Below are positions 17,621 to 27,684 of a DNA stretch of 64,000 nt, piece by piece (position 1 is the first letter of the stretch; each line of letters opens with the position of its first letter). The notes beneath the pieces are model-generated. The model worked only from the letters and a program-made list of their open reading frames with translations, was not told the origin of the DNA and searched no databases. The stretch is from NCBI GenBank assembly GCA_030950925.1, contig JAUZQO010000001.1, positions 1 through 64,000 of the forward strand, read 5' to 3'. The DNA is from Mariprofundaceae bacterium. GTDB taxonomy: Bacteria > Pseudomonadota > Zetaproteobacteria > Mariprofundales > Mariprofundaceae. The translations under genes and the position numbers were made by a program.

Positions 17621-18654
17621 ATGTGTCTTGCTCGCTTGCGATTGATTTGTTGTACCAAGCGGGGGTGGCAAGCTGTGAGCAATTCGAAGGGCAGCCCGAT
17701 GTACATATTTGGCATACTCAGGCGCATGGCAACATCCAAGTTTTAAAAAGTTTGACTGCTTCGATGGGTTGTCAGCAAAGCTTTAAACCTGAAAGTGATG
17801 CACTGCAAACCTTGGGGGTTCAGGCTTCCTATGATGGTGATGATTGGGATACCGCCAGTGACCTTGCTTTACTCTTCCCCTACAAAAACAAGCAACAAAC
17901 CTTGTTTTACATGGCAAAATCAATGCACCGACTTAAAATAGGTGGGCGCATCATCATGGCTTGTGCCAATATACATGGTGCAAAATCCTATCAACATGCT
18001 CTGACAGCTTTGGCAGGGTATGCTGATGCCGCACCCAAATCCAAATGCCGTATATTATCAGCGTGTAAAACCGCTGTGTATGATGAAAATTTGGCGCAGC
18101 AATGGCTGCAAGCGGGTGCAATCCAACGGGTTTCAGATTTGAACTTATATTCACAAGCGGGATTGTTTAGCTGGAAGCAAGCTGACATAGGTTCCCAATT
18201 ATTGCTATCACATCTGCCAAAGCTTGCAGGTGAAGGCATGGATTTGTGTTGCGGTTATGGTTTGTTGTCGGTGCATATATTGCAACATAGCTCCAATATA
18301 CAAACATTACAGCTTGTTGATGCTGAATGGCAAGCCTTACGTTGTGTTCAAAAAAATACGGAAGCATGGATAAGTCAGTGTGCTTATCATTGTTTGGATG
18401 CAACGCATGATGCTTTACCTGATAGGCTTGATTGGGTGGTGTGTAATCCACCTTTTCATACTGGGCAAACACGGGAAGTGGGATTAGGGCAAAAAATTGT
18501 CGCCAAAGGTTGTCAAAGTTTGAAACGCGGTGGTGAGATATGGATGGTTGCCAACCGCCAGTTACCTTATGAACACATACTTGGCCAACACCTTCGAGAA
18601 CATCAGACCATCATCGAAGCCGATGGCTTCAAAATTATTCACGGAGTTCGTTGA
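17590..18654 (+). CDS. RsmC/RlmG-like rRNA guanine-N2 methyltransferase
   Basis: The 354-aa protein has a degenerate N-terminal methyltransferase-like half and a C-terminal catalytic half with SAM motif GMDLCCGYGLLSVHI and the NPPFHTG motif used for exocyclic-amine methylation. The RsmC/RlmG family modifies G1207 of 16S or G1835 of 23S rRNA; I cannot tell which. The start is uncertain: TTG 17590, or GTG at 17608 or 17623, all overlapping or abutting the preceding stop (17618-17620). Confidence 0.8.
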   Translation: MFLPSAVPKIDVSCSLAIDLLYQAGVASCEQFEGQPDVHIWHTQAHGNIQVLKSLTASMGCQQSFKPESDALQTLGVQASYDGDDWDTASDLALLFPYKNKQQTLFYMAKSMHRLKIGGRIIMACANIHGAKSYQHALTALAGYADAAPKSKCRILSACKTAVYDENLAQQWLQAGAIQRVSDLNLYSQAGLFSWKQADIGSQLLLSHLPKLAGEGMDLCCGYGLLSVHILQHSSNIQTLQLVDAEWQALRCVQKNTEAWISQCAYHCLDATHDALPDRLDWVVCNPPFHTGQTREVGLGQKIVAKGCQSLKRGGEIWMVANRQLPYEHILGQHLREHQTIIEADGFKIIHGVR

Positions 18655-18658
18655 ATTC

Positions 18659-19387
18659 ATGCAAAAAAAAGAACGTTTAGAAAAATTATTGTCGAATTTG
18701 GGATATGGCGCACGAAAGGATGTCACTTACTGGATACGTGCAGGTTGGGTGACTGTTCAGGGTGAAAAAGCCAAATCAGGCGCACAAAAGGTATTGCCAT
18801 CGGAGGTCATGCTGGAAGGGAAACCCTTGGATCATCCAAACGGATTGACCATTGCCTATCATAAACCTTTGAATGCAGTCTGTTCACGTAAAGAAGAAGG
18901 GCGATTGATTTATGCCGATTTTCCTGAGCGTTGGTTGGGTCGTAAACCAGCCCTTTCCAGTATTGGACGTTTGGATAAAAATACGTCGGGCTTATTGATT
19001 CTAACCGATAATGGGCAATTGAATCATAAAATAACCAGCCCTAAAAAACATATTTCCCGAACGTATCATGTGGAACTTGCGGAAGCATTGAAGGGTGATG
19101 AAGGTCTTAAATTTTCCAGCGGCACATTATTTCTGGACTCAGAAGATAGCCCTTGTTTACCAGCAGAACTAACAGTGATCGGTGAAAAAACAGCTGTGAT
19201 TGTGTTGCATGAAGGACGTTACCATCAAGTCAGACGTATGTTTGGTGCTGTAGGTAATCATGTCATATCGTTGCAACGAACGCATATTGGCGCACTTTCT
19301 TTGGCATCGTTGAACCTGCAAGCGGGTGAATATCAGAGCTTTGAAGTCGATGCTCTATTACAACGTATTCATGGTGAAAAGATTTGA
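18659..19387 (+). CDS. 16S rRNA pseudouridine synthase, RsuA/RluE family
   Basis: A 242-aa protein with an N-terminal S4 RNA-binding domain (ERLEKLLSNLGYGARKDV), the family signature IGRLDKNTSGLLILTDNG containing the catalytic Asp, and the C-terminal EGRYHQVRRMFGAVGNHV. RsuA makes pseudouridine 516 in 16S rRNA. The ATG at 18659 is 4 bases after the previous stop. With the RsmC-like gene it forms a small rRNA-modification unit. Confidence 0.88.
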   Translation: MQKKERLEKLLSNLGYGARKDVTYWIRAGWVTVQGEKAKSGAQKVLPSEVMLEGKPLDHPNGLTIAYHKPLNAVCSRKEEGRLIYADFPERWLGRKPALSSIGRLDKNTSGLLILTDNGQLNHKITSPKKHISRTYHVELAEALKGDEGLKFSSGTLFLDSEDSPCLPAELTVIGEKTAVIVLHEGRYHQVRRMFGAVGNHVISLQRTHIGALSLASLNLQAGEYQSFEVDALLQRIHGEKI

Positions 19388-19518
19388 TTTTAAGGCAATC
19401 GATAGTTTTTTCAGTCAATGAAGCGAAACTTGGCAAATCATCTATCATTGGGGAGCGACTCAAGAGACCGATAGTACTTGGATGTTGCTTGTCCAATATT
19501 TGAGGTGTTTTTACTTTC

Positions 19519-20649
19519 ATGGGAATAAAAAAATCACAATTTAGAAAGAAAATCCACTTGGTTCTCGCTTTACTGGGTGTACTTCCTTACTTGTTGACAG
19601 CATATATTTTTATGCAAGCAGGTTTAGGTATCACACAAAGCTTACTCTTTATGAGCGCCATGGTTTTGGTATTTCATCTGGCAGGCTTCCAAATTTTACG
19701 CACATTTTCGGATGAATTACTGGATTTGGTACATAGCAGCACAGTGATTAAAGGTGGTGGCTATGCCGCCTTGAAAATTTCTGAAGGTAGTACAACAGAG
19801 GTCACAAGTATTCGCCGTAATTTTAATGCCTTATTGTTTGATTTGGAAAAATTACAGAATAAATTCGAGATGGTCACCATCCAATTGTTACAAGAATCAC
19901 GAAAATCACACCTTGAATATGAACGTCGGTTGACAGAACTTGAGCCTTATGTGGATCCCAAAGTTTTCAAAAGAATTACCGACAATAAAGTAGAAAAAAA
20001 CGCTAGTTTGAATTGCGAACATCGGCGCGTTGCGGTTTTATTTTTGGATATTTGTAGTTTTACCAAAATGTCAGAATACCTACCCCCTGAAGACGTGGGG
20101 CAAATGCTCAATGATTTTTTTACAGTCGCTGTGCAGGTCATTTATAGACACAATGGCATGGTCGATAAATTTATTGGGGATGCTGTTATGGCTGTATTCG
20201 GTTTAACCACGCCATTGCATCAAGTCTCTGTCGATGCGGTCAATGCTGCATTGGACTTACAAGAAGCAACGCATGATTTGATGCAAAAATGGAAACGCCA
20301 AGGTCGCCTTACCTTCCGTGTGCGTGTGGGTGTTAACACTGGCGAAGTCATTGCGGGCAATATCGGCTCACGCGACCGTATGGATTATACAGTGATTGGT
20401 GACCCAGTCAATGCGGCCTCACGCGTGGTTGATCAAGCAGGTGCAGATGAAGTGGTGATTAGTGGCACAACATATGAAAGTTGCAAACGCTATTTCGATA
20501 CTGAGTTTAAAGGTGCTGTACGGGTAAAAAACCGTCTAGTACCCATTGACTGCTATAAAGTGATCCAAAAAAAAGGTGCGAAAAGCTTAGAAATGACACC
20601 AGATTTCAATGAATCGGCCTGCATTCACCCCATTGAAGTAAATCAATAG
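19519..20649 (+). CDS. Membrane-bound class III adenylate/guanylate cyclase
   Basis: The 376-aa protein has two N-terminal membrane helices (residues about 10-60), a HAMP-like/coiled-coil linker (IRRNFNALLFDLEKLQNKFEM), and a C-terminal class III cyclase domain with metal-binding Asp in LFLDICSF and DKFIGDAVMAVFG and the transition-state residues in YTVIGDPVNAASRV. It probably makes cAMP in response to a membrane or envelope signal. It lies alone after rsuA with 131 bases between. Confidence 0.92.
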   Translation: MGIKKSQFRKKIHLVLALLGVLPYLLTAYIFMQAGLGITQSLLFMSAMVLVFHLAGFQILRTFSDELLDLVHSSTVIKGGGYAALKISEGSTTEVTSIRRNFNALLFDLEKLQNKFEMVTIQLLQESRKSHLEYERRLTELEPYVDPKVFKRITDNKVEKNASLNCEHRRVAVLFLDICSFTKMSEYLPPEDVGQMLNDFFTVAVQVIYRHNGMVDKFIGDAVMAVFGLTTPLHQVSVDAVNAALDLQEATHDLMQKWKRQGRLTFRVRVGVNTGEVIAGNIGSRDRMDYTVIGDPVNAASRVVDQAGADEVVISGTTYESCKRYFDTEFKGAVRVKNRLVPIDCYKVIQKKGAKSLEMTPDFNESACIHPIEVNQ

Positions 20650-20674
20650 ACCTGAAATAAAAACAGGATGAACC

Positions 20675-20728
20675 ATGAAAAAATTCAACAGTTATGCGGA
20701 AAATAATAAGCCATATGTATTATCATGA
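20675..20728 (+). CDS. Short leader ORF overlapping the bioA start
   Basis: A 17-codon ORF with a better ribosome site (ACAGGATGAACC) than bioA itself. It ends with TGA at 20726-20728, inside the bioA N-terminus in another frame. It could couple translation into bioA or be a chance ORF. Confidence 0.25.
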   Translation: MKKFNSYAENNKPYVLS

Positions 20729-21956
20729 TTTAGATTTTGAACGCCAACACATTTGGCATCCTTATGCTTCCATGCAACACCCTGCACCTGTTTACCCTGT
20801 GAGATCTGCATCGGGCGTACGCTTAACCTTTGAAAATGGGGATGAAGTGATTGATGGCATGGCATCATGGTGGTGCGCGATTCATGGTTATCATGTGCCT
20901 GAACTCAATGACGCTGCCACAGCTCAATTATCCAAGATGTCGCATGTGATGTTTGGCGGCTTAACCCATCAACCTGCTATTGATCTTGCCAAATTATTGC
21001 TTTCGATTGTTCCCAATCAGCTCCAACACATCTTTTTTTCTGATTCAGGATCAGTGGCTGTCGAAGTTGCGATGAAAATGGCATTACAATACTGGCAAGC
21101 CCAAGGCAGCACGTACAAAAACAAATTTTTAGCACTCAAACATGCCTATCACGGTGATACATTGGGCGCGATGTCAGTTTGCGACCCTGTTTTAGGCATG
21201 CACCAACGCTTCAGCGATGTTTTGCCCCAACATTATTTTTCAGATGTGAATATCGAAGCCTTGGAAGCCCAGTTCAAAGCCCATCACAATGAACTGGCTG
21301 CCCTTATCATTGAACCCATCGTGCAAGGTGCAGGTGGTATGCATTTTTATTCGGCTGAATTACTCCAACAGATGCAGGAACTTTGCAAGCACTACGATGT
21401 GTTACTGATTGTCGATGAAATTGCCACTGGTTTTGGACGCACGGGAAAACTATTTGCTTGTGAACACGCTGAGATTCAACCTGATATTATGTGTATTGGA
21501 AAATCCCTCACAGGTGGTTATATGACACTGGCCGCCACCTTATGTTCAGCTCAAGTGTGCGATGGGATTCATGCCGATGGTTCGGGGGTGTTGATGCATG
21601 GACCGACATTTATGGCAAACCCATTGGCATGCGCCGTGGCTCTTGCATCTGTGCGTTTACTATTGGATTCAGCATGGCAATGCCGTGTTCAATCGATTGA
21701 AAAACAACTCCAACAAGGTTTAGCTCCATGCCATGACCATGCTCAAGTGGCAGATGTTCGTATTTTAGGGGCGATGGGAGTCATTGAAATGAAAGAAGCC
21801 GTCAATGTTACAAAGGTACAAAATCATTTGATTGAACAAGGTGTGTGGCTACGTCCATTTGGCAAACTGATTTACACCATGCCACCTTTTATTATGAATG
21901 AACAAGATGTACAACAACTCACATCCGCGATGGTTTCCGCTTCCGTACTGACATAA
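20715..21956 (+). CDS. bioA: Adenosylmethionine-8-amino-7-oxononanoate aminotransferase
   Basis: BioA transfers the amino group of SAM to KAPA, making DAPA in biotin synthesis. The PLP fold-type I enzyme shows DRQHIWHPY-like [22 protein letters not shown]-like [42 protein letters not shown] and the PLP lysine in [12 protein letters not shown] prefer the ATG at 20715 (MYYHDLDF) over 20694, both poorly served by ribosome sites. Other bio genes are not nearby. Confidence 0.93.
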   Translation: MYYHDLDFERQHIWHPYASMQHPAPVYPVRSASGVRLTFENGDEVIDGMASWWCAIHGYHVPELNDAATAQLSKMSHVMFGGLTHQPAIDLAKLLLSIVPNQLQHIFFSDSGSVAVEVAMKMALQYWQAQGSTYKNKFLALKHAYHGDTLGAMSVCDPVLGMHQRFSDVLPQHYFSDVNIEALEAQFKAHHNELAALIIEPIVQGAGGMHFYSAELLQQMQELCKHYDVLLIVDEIATGFGRTGKLFACEHAEIQPDIMCIGKSLTGGYMTLAATLCSAQVCDGIHADGSGVLMHGPTFMANPLACAVALASVRLLLDSAWQCRVQSIEKQLQQGLAPCHDHAQVADVRILGAMGVIEMKEAVNVTKVQNHLIEQGVWLRPFGKLIYTMPPFIMNEQDVQQLTSAMVSASVLT

Positions 21957-21984
21957 AAAAAAGAGGCGGAAAAATCCGCCCCCT
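21956..21984 (-). terminator. Terminator of the ammonium operon
   Basis: GGCGGAAAAATCCGCC (21965-21980) is a perfect hairpin; on the minus strand it is followed by a run of eight U (21955-21962). It sits 75 bases past the amtB stop and abuts the bioA stop on the other strand. Confidence 0.85.
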
Positions 21985-22057
21985 TACTTTCTGTACTTTA
22001 TCAATTCAAATTTACTTTTGCATGGGCTTCACTTGAACCAACAAAGCAAAGCAGAAC

Positions 22058-23326
22058 TTACTTACCTGGTTGTGAAAACTCAGGATAAGCTTCCAAGCCA
22101 CACTCGCCAACATCCAAGCCTTCAAACTCTTCTTCTTCCGAGACACGGATACCAAAGATTACTTTAATCACCATCCAAACTGCAAAGCTTGCCGCAAAGA
22201 CCCAAGCGAAGATCACACCAATACCCATCAATTGCGCACCAAGGCTTGCATCAGGGTTGGTCAAGCAAACAGCCAACAAGCCCCAAATACCGACCACGCC
22301 ATGCACAGAAATCGCACCCACGGGGTCATCCAATTTAAGTTTGCTATCAATCATCACAATGGATACAACCACAAGGATACCACCCATAGCTCCAATTAAG
22401 GTCGCTATTTCAGGTGATGGCGTTAAAGGTTCAGCCGTAATCGACACCAAACCAGCCAATGCACCATTCAATGCCATGGTCAAATCCGCTTTACCAAACC
22501 AGAAACGAGCCAACAACAAAGCAGCCACACAGCCACCTGCCGCTGCCATATTCGTATTCACAAAGACCATCGCAACAGCATTGGCTTCAACAATATTGGA
22601 AACAACCAATTCAGAGCCACCATTAAAGCCAAACCAACCCATCCATAAAATGAACGTACCCAAGGTTGCCAACGGTAAATTTGCACCAGGGATTGCATTC
22701 ACAGAACCATCTTTACCATATTTTCCTTTACGTGCGCCAAGTAATAGAACACCTGCCAACGCTGCCGCAGCACCTGACATGTGAACCACGCCAGAACCTG
22801 CAAAATCCAAGAAACCAGCAGCATCCAAAAAGCCGCCGCCCCATTTCCACATACCTTCAAGCGGATAGATGACCGCAGTAAAGACAATGGCAAAGGCAAA
22901 GAATGCCCACAATTTCATGCGTTCGGCGACAGCACCTGAAACAATCGACATCGCTGTAGCAACAAATACCACTTGAAAGAAGAAATCCGATAATGTTGAA
23001 TAATACGGTGCATCATCGCCACCCGCCAACACATCTTTCGCTGTGTTATCTGCACCGAGACCAAACGTCAAAGCATCGGGTAAAAATCCGCCCGTAGAAC
23101 CACCATACATGATATTATAACCCACAACCATGTACATAATACAAGCAATGGAATAAAGCACGATATTTTTGGTTAAAATTTCGGCTGTATTTTTTGAACG
23201 AACCAAACCTGCTTCCAACATCGAAAAGCCTGCCGCCATCCACATCACAAATGCACCCATCACCAAGAAATAAAAGGTATCCAGTGCATATTTTGTTTGG
23301 AGAATATCCCCTGCCACTTGTTCCAT
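22058..23326 (-). CDS. amtB: Ammonium transporter AmtB
   Basis: A 422-aa protein with 11-12 membrane helices and Amt signatures: GAFVMWMAAGFSMLEAGLVR, DFAGSGVVHMSG (pore His), and HGVVGIWGLL (second pore His). It conducts ammonium across the inner membrane. Strong AAGGAG site. It follows the PII gene by 12 bases, the usual glnK-amtB unit (PII plugs AmtB), here in the order porin-PII-amtB. Confidence 0.97.
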   Translation of the reverse strand: MEQVAGDILQTKYALDTFYFLVMGAFVMWMAAGFSMLEAGLVRSKNTAEILTKNIVLYSIACIMYMVVGYNIMYGGSTGGFLPDALTFGLGADNTAKDVLAGGDDAPYYSTLSDFFFQVVFVATAMSIVSGAVAERMKLWAFFAFAIVFTAVIYPLEGMWKWGGGFLDAAGFLDFAGSGVVHMSGAAAALAGVLLLGARKGKYGKDGSVNAIPGANLPLATLGTFILWMGWFGFNGGSELVVSNIVEANAVAMVFVNTNMAAAGGCVAALLLARFWFGKADLTMALNGALAGLVSITAEPLTPSPEIATLIGAMGGILVVVSIVMIDSKLKLDDPVGAISVHGVVGIWGLLAVCLTNPDASLGAQLMGIGVIFAWVFAASFAVWMVIKVIFGIRVSEEEEFEGLDVGECGLEAYPEFSQPGK

Positions 23327-23338
23327 GATTACGACTCC

Positions 23339-23680
23339 TTAAGACAATGCGTCCGCGTCTTCTTCACCCGTACGGATGCGAATCACGCGTTCAACATTGC
23401 TCACAAAAATTTTACCATCGCCAATCTTGCCACTGCTTGCTGCTTCTTTAATGGCATTCAGAGTTGCATCCAATTCATCCATTGAAACAACCACGCATAC
23501 TTCTGTTTTGGGCACAAAATCGACATTGTATTCTGCACCACGATATAATTCTGTATGTCCTTTTTGACGACCATGACCACGTACTTCTGTGATGGTCATG
23601 CCTGTCACACCAATTTCCAACAATGCATCTTTCACGTCATCAAGTTTAAATGGTTTGATAATGGCTCGAATCATTTTCAT
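23339..23680 (-). CDS. glnK: Nitrogen regulatory protein PII (GlnK/GlnB)
   Basis: The 113-aa PII trimer subunit has the T-loop with uridylylation Tyr in TELYRGAEY, the VRGHGRQKG segment, and B/C loops (GKIGDGKIFV). Linkage to amtB makes GlnK the likely type. AGGAGAC site 8 bases before ATG. A 13-base C tract on the coding strand (23715-23703) lies 22 bases ahead of the start codon, inside the intergenic leader. Confidence 0.95.
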   Translation of the reverse strand: MKMIRAIIKPFKLDDVKDALLEIGVTGMTITEVRGHGRQKGHTELYRGAEYNVDFVPKTEVCVVVSMDELDATLNAIKEAASSGKIGDGKIFVSNVERVIRIRTGEEDADALS

Positions 23681-23702
23681 GCTTATGTCTCCTCTTCATA
23701 TC

Positions 23703-23715
23703 GGGGGGGGGGGGG
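23703..23715. repeat. Homopolymer tract of 13 G (13 C on the coding strand)
   Basis: A run of 13 G is by far the longest GC homopolymer in the window, placed between the porin stop (23780) and the PII start (23680). Tracts of this length are prone to slippage. Confidence 0.85.
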
Positions 23716-23779
23716 ATTTTAAAACTTATTTAGAAAAAAGGAGAGAAAATTCATCCCTCTCCTTTTCATAATGAAACAA

Positions 23780-24481
23780 TTAGTAGGCGAAGTTCACGCC
23801 AGCAACGATGAGGTTGGCATTTTTAGGTTTACCACTGTATTGCGGTGTTGAAATCATCAATGATGGGGTCATGGTCGCATCACCCACAGTCACATCTTTA
23901 GAAATGCTTAAATCAATATGACCCATGCCTTTTTTGGCTGTTGCTGGGTAAATAGCTGATGCTCCTACCGTTGATGGAAGGTAAAAACCAAAATCTGCAC
24001 CCAAATCAAAGCCACCCACAGCCTGAGCAAGCGCAATATCCAAATAAGCATCTTTTTTCCAAGAGCCATTGATCGCATAATAATAGGTTGCAGAAATTGG
24101 GCCAACACCAGCGCCCAAATACACTTCAGTTGCATTGCCAGCAGCACCATTCAAATATGTGTAAGCAATCACACCTGTCGAATAGCTGATACCAGCCGCT
24201 TCACCTGAATAGTCCACGGTAAAGTCGAATTCTGTTAAATTACTTGCAGCTGCACCTGTTGACGATGCAAACCAGACATTGGCAGATAAACCACCGCCGA
24301 TATCAGCACCCAAATCACCTTGCACAGATGAAGCTCCAGCATCTTGTTGCACACCACGCCATACATATTGACTATAAATGCCAATGTCCCCAACTACTGC
24401 TGAATCCGCCGCTTGGGCTGGAATCGCTACTACAAAACCTGCGCTCATCATCATTGCCAGTGTTAAACCTAATTTTTTCAA
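23780..24481 (-). CDS. TorF-family putative outer membrane porin
   Basis: The 233-aa protein has a signal peptide (ending VVAIPAQA) and a C-terminal aromatic residue after GVNFAY as in outer membrane barrels; the DIGIYSQYVWRGVQQD segment is typical of the TorF/Gcw_chp family. Members often sit beside glnK-amtB, suggesting ammonium-related outer membrane passage, which is inference. Translation starts at TTG (24481) with an AGGAGA site 8 bases upstream. Confidence 0.85.
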   Translation of the reverse strand: MKKLGLTLAMMMSAGFVVAIPAQAADSAVVGDIGIYSQYVWRGVQQDAGASSVQGDLGADIGGGLSANVWFASSTGAAASNLTEFDFTVDYSGEAAGISYSTGVIAYTYLNGAAGNATEVYLGAGVGPISATYYYAINGSWKKDAYLDIALAQAVGGFDLGADFGFYLPSTVGASAIYPATAKKGMGHIDLSISKDVTVGDATMTPSLMISTPQYSGKPKNANLIVAGVNFAY

Positions 24482-24534
24482 TTCGTATTCTCCTCTTTTA
24501 CTTGTTATCCAAAGTGGATTAATATAAGTGTATA

Positions 24535-24550
24535 AACAATGATAATGCCA
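24535..24550 (-). promoter_or_regulatory. Candidate sigma-54 promoter of the porin-PII-amtB operon
   Basis: On the minus strand TGGCATTATCATTGTT matches the -24/-12 consensus with GG and TG at the right spacing (the -12 GC is GT). It lies 54 bases before the porin start, as expected for a nitrogen-regulated operon. No clear NtrC palindrome was seen in the very AT-rich upstream DNA. Confidence 0.6.
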
Positions 24551-24902
24551 AGTTATAAAAAACCCTCATATTTCATTCATAAATAATTGATTTATTTTAT
24601 AAATAAAATAAAAATAATTCATATAATATGTTTTCTAAGCATATTTTTAATCCATAAGTGATGAAATAAGCATCTTTAATTGATGATTATTTAGGCATAA
24701 AAAACAGGGATGATCATAAATAAAGCCCACAATCACAAGGCACTGTCACCATCATACTGAACGCTCTTGTCATCCCAATCTTTATAAGGGACAACACCCA
24801 CCTGCAAATCCATCACCATAGTAAAGCCCTTCCCTTCATCATGTTGAACTAAAGCCAACAGGCTTCTAGGGTTCGCAGCCTTTTGAAAAGGAGAATCATA
24901 CC
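24551..24902. other. 352-base AT-rich intergenic region
   Basis: The first 130 bases are extremely AT-rich and would suit activator binding or DNA bending upstream of the sigma-54 promoter. From 24736 to 24902 the minus strand has an open frame without a proper start that ends TGA at 24736-24738 (…DWDDKSVQYDGDSAL); it runs antisense into the next gene and may be a gene remnant. No RNA gene is seen. Confidence 0.4.
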
Positions 24903-26293
<1,391 letters not shown>

Positions 26294-26361
26294 GATTCGC
26301 CACCATAAGACCAATAGCTTGGCATTATTACTGCTTCCTTTCTAATTTTGGAGGAGCTTCC

Positions 26362-27210
26362 ATGCCATATATCAAAGATTTATTACAAAGCCTCTTTATG
26401 ATGGCAAGCATGGTTGAAGCGCGTGACCCATATACAGGCGGACATCTATGGCGTGTTTCACAATTTTCAGGCTTACTCGCCAAGAAGGCTGGTTTACCAA
26501 GCGATGAGGTGGCACGTATTTCTGTGGGTGGATTTTTGCATGACTTGGGGAAAATTGCCATTCCTGACCATATCCTTAACAAAGCAGGTTCACTCACTGA
26601 TCTTGAATATGAGATGATGAAAACCCATCCCGAAGTGGGAAGCCGCCTTCTTTCAGGTCACCCGCTTGCCGAATTGGTACGCAGTGCTGTTCTTTCTCAT
26701 CATGAAACACCCATTGGAACGGGTTATCCCCACGCTCTTCGCGGCAATGATTTACCCACCGATGCAAGAATTATCAGCATTTGTGATGCCTTCGATGCCA
26801 TGACCAGTACTCGCCCCTACCGACAAGCGATGCCTATCACCCAAGCCTTAAACATTATTCAGCGTGAAAAAGGCAAGCAATTTGATGCCCACCTCGCCAC
26901 GTTATGGGTTTCACTGGGGGAATGCGGCGCATTACAACATATTGTTGGACACAGCGAATCAGGCATTCCCTTACAAGCCTGCCCAATATGTGGCCCCACC
27001 ATTGTCATCACCCGCCAACATCAACATGGAAATCATGTCTTTTGCCGTCATTGTGGTGGTGAATCCGAATTATCCAAGTCCAATGGCGACATTCAAGTTC
27101 GCCCAACTGGGCGCAAAGGCACGCCCAGAGATTTAGAGCCTGAAGCTGATGTTGATCTTATCAACGAGCTTGTAGTATTGGCAAGTCACCACCTTCAACA
27201 CACGCTTTAA
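26362..27210 (+). CDS. HD-GYP phosphodiesterase with C-terminal zinc ribbon
   Basis: The 282-aa protein has an intact HD-GYP core: EARDPYTGGHLWRV, the metal pair HDLGK, HHETP followed by GTGYP, and CDAFDAMTSTRPYR. Such enzymes usually hydrolyse cyclic di-GMP. After residue 205 it has two CxxC pairs (CPICG and CRHCG), a zinc ribbon, then an acidic helix. No sensor domain precedes the HD-GYP part. GGAGGAG ribosome site. Confidence 0.88.
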   Translation: MPYIKDLLQSLFMMASMVEARDPYTGGHLWRVSQFSGLLAKKAGLPSDEVARISVGGFLHDLGKIAIPDHILNKAGSLTDLEYEMMKTHPEVGSRLLSGHPLAELVRSAVLSHHETPIGTGYPHALRGNDLPTDARIISICDAFDAMTSTRPYRQAMPITQALNIIQREKGKQFDAHLATLWVSLGECGALQHIVGHSESGIPLQACPICGPTIVITRQHQHGNHVFCRHCGGESELSKSNGDIQVRPTGRKGTPRDLEPEADVDLINELVVLASHHLQHTL

Positions 27211-27220
27211 ATCGTACAGC

Positions 27221-27592
27221 TTATGAAATATGGGTACGTTCTTCCTGTTCTTGCTCATGTTTACATTCAATACAAAGTGTCGTCACAGGGCGTGCTTGCA
27301 AGCGTTTGATAGAAATATCGCCACCACATCCTTCACATAAACCAAACTCACCTTCACGCAAGCGAAGAATCGTTTTCTCAATTTTACGAATCAAACGGCG
27401 TTCACGATCTTGAATACGCAAATTAAAGTTACGATCAGTTTCAATACTGGCTTGATCGGTTGGGTCAGGATATGCCGTCCCCTCTGTTTCATGCATCGCA
27501 TGCATACTTTCACTTTGTGCATTTTCCAGTTCGTCGCGCCAGTCACATAACTGCTTTTCAAATGCTTGAAGTTCTTCTTTTGTTAATGCCAT
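27221..27592 (-). CDS. dksA: DksA/TraR-family RNA polymerase-binding protein
   Basis: The 123-aa protein has a coiled-coil half and a four-Cys zinc finger (CEGCGGDI, then CIECK), the DksA plan. Two acidic residues near the coil tip (AYPDPTDQAS) correspond to the DxxDxA motif that acts in the secondary channel of RNA polymerase to amplify ppGpp effects. The small size and CEGCG finger fit DksA1-type proteins. GAGGG site before ATG. Confidence 0.9.
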   Translation of the reverse strand: MALTKEELQAFEKQLCDWRDELENAQSESMHAMHETEGTAYPDPTDQASIETDRNFNLRIQDRERRLIRKIEKTILRLREGEFGLCEGCGGDISIKRLQARPVTTLCIECKHEQEQEERTHIS

Positions 27593-27684
27593 CTTTGCCC
27601 TCTCATTGACCTATACCCAAAAAACAGCCGCGCACTCTAATCATACAAATTCAAACCGCAATTTTCATCCTAGAACTGCAAACA

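Noticed and set aside
19388-19518. 38-codon frame in the rsuA-cyclase gap (plus strand)
   Set aside because: Protein-like but short, without start codon or ribosome site; not enough to call a gene fragment.
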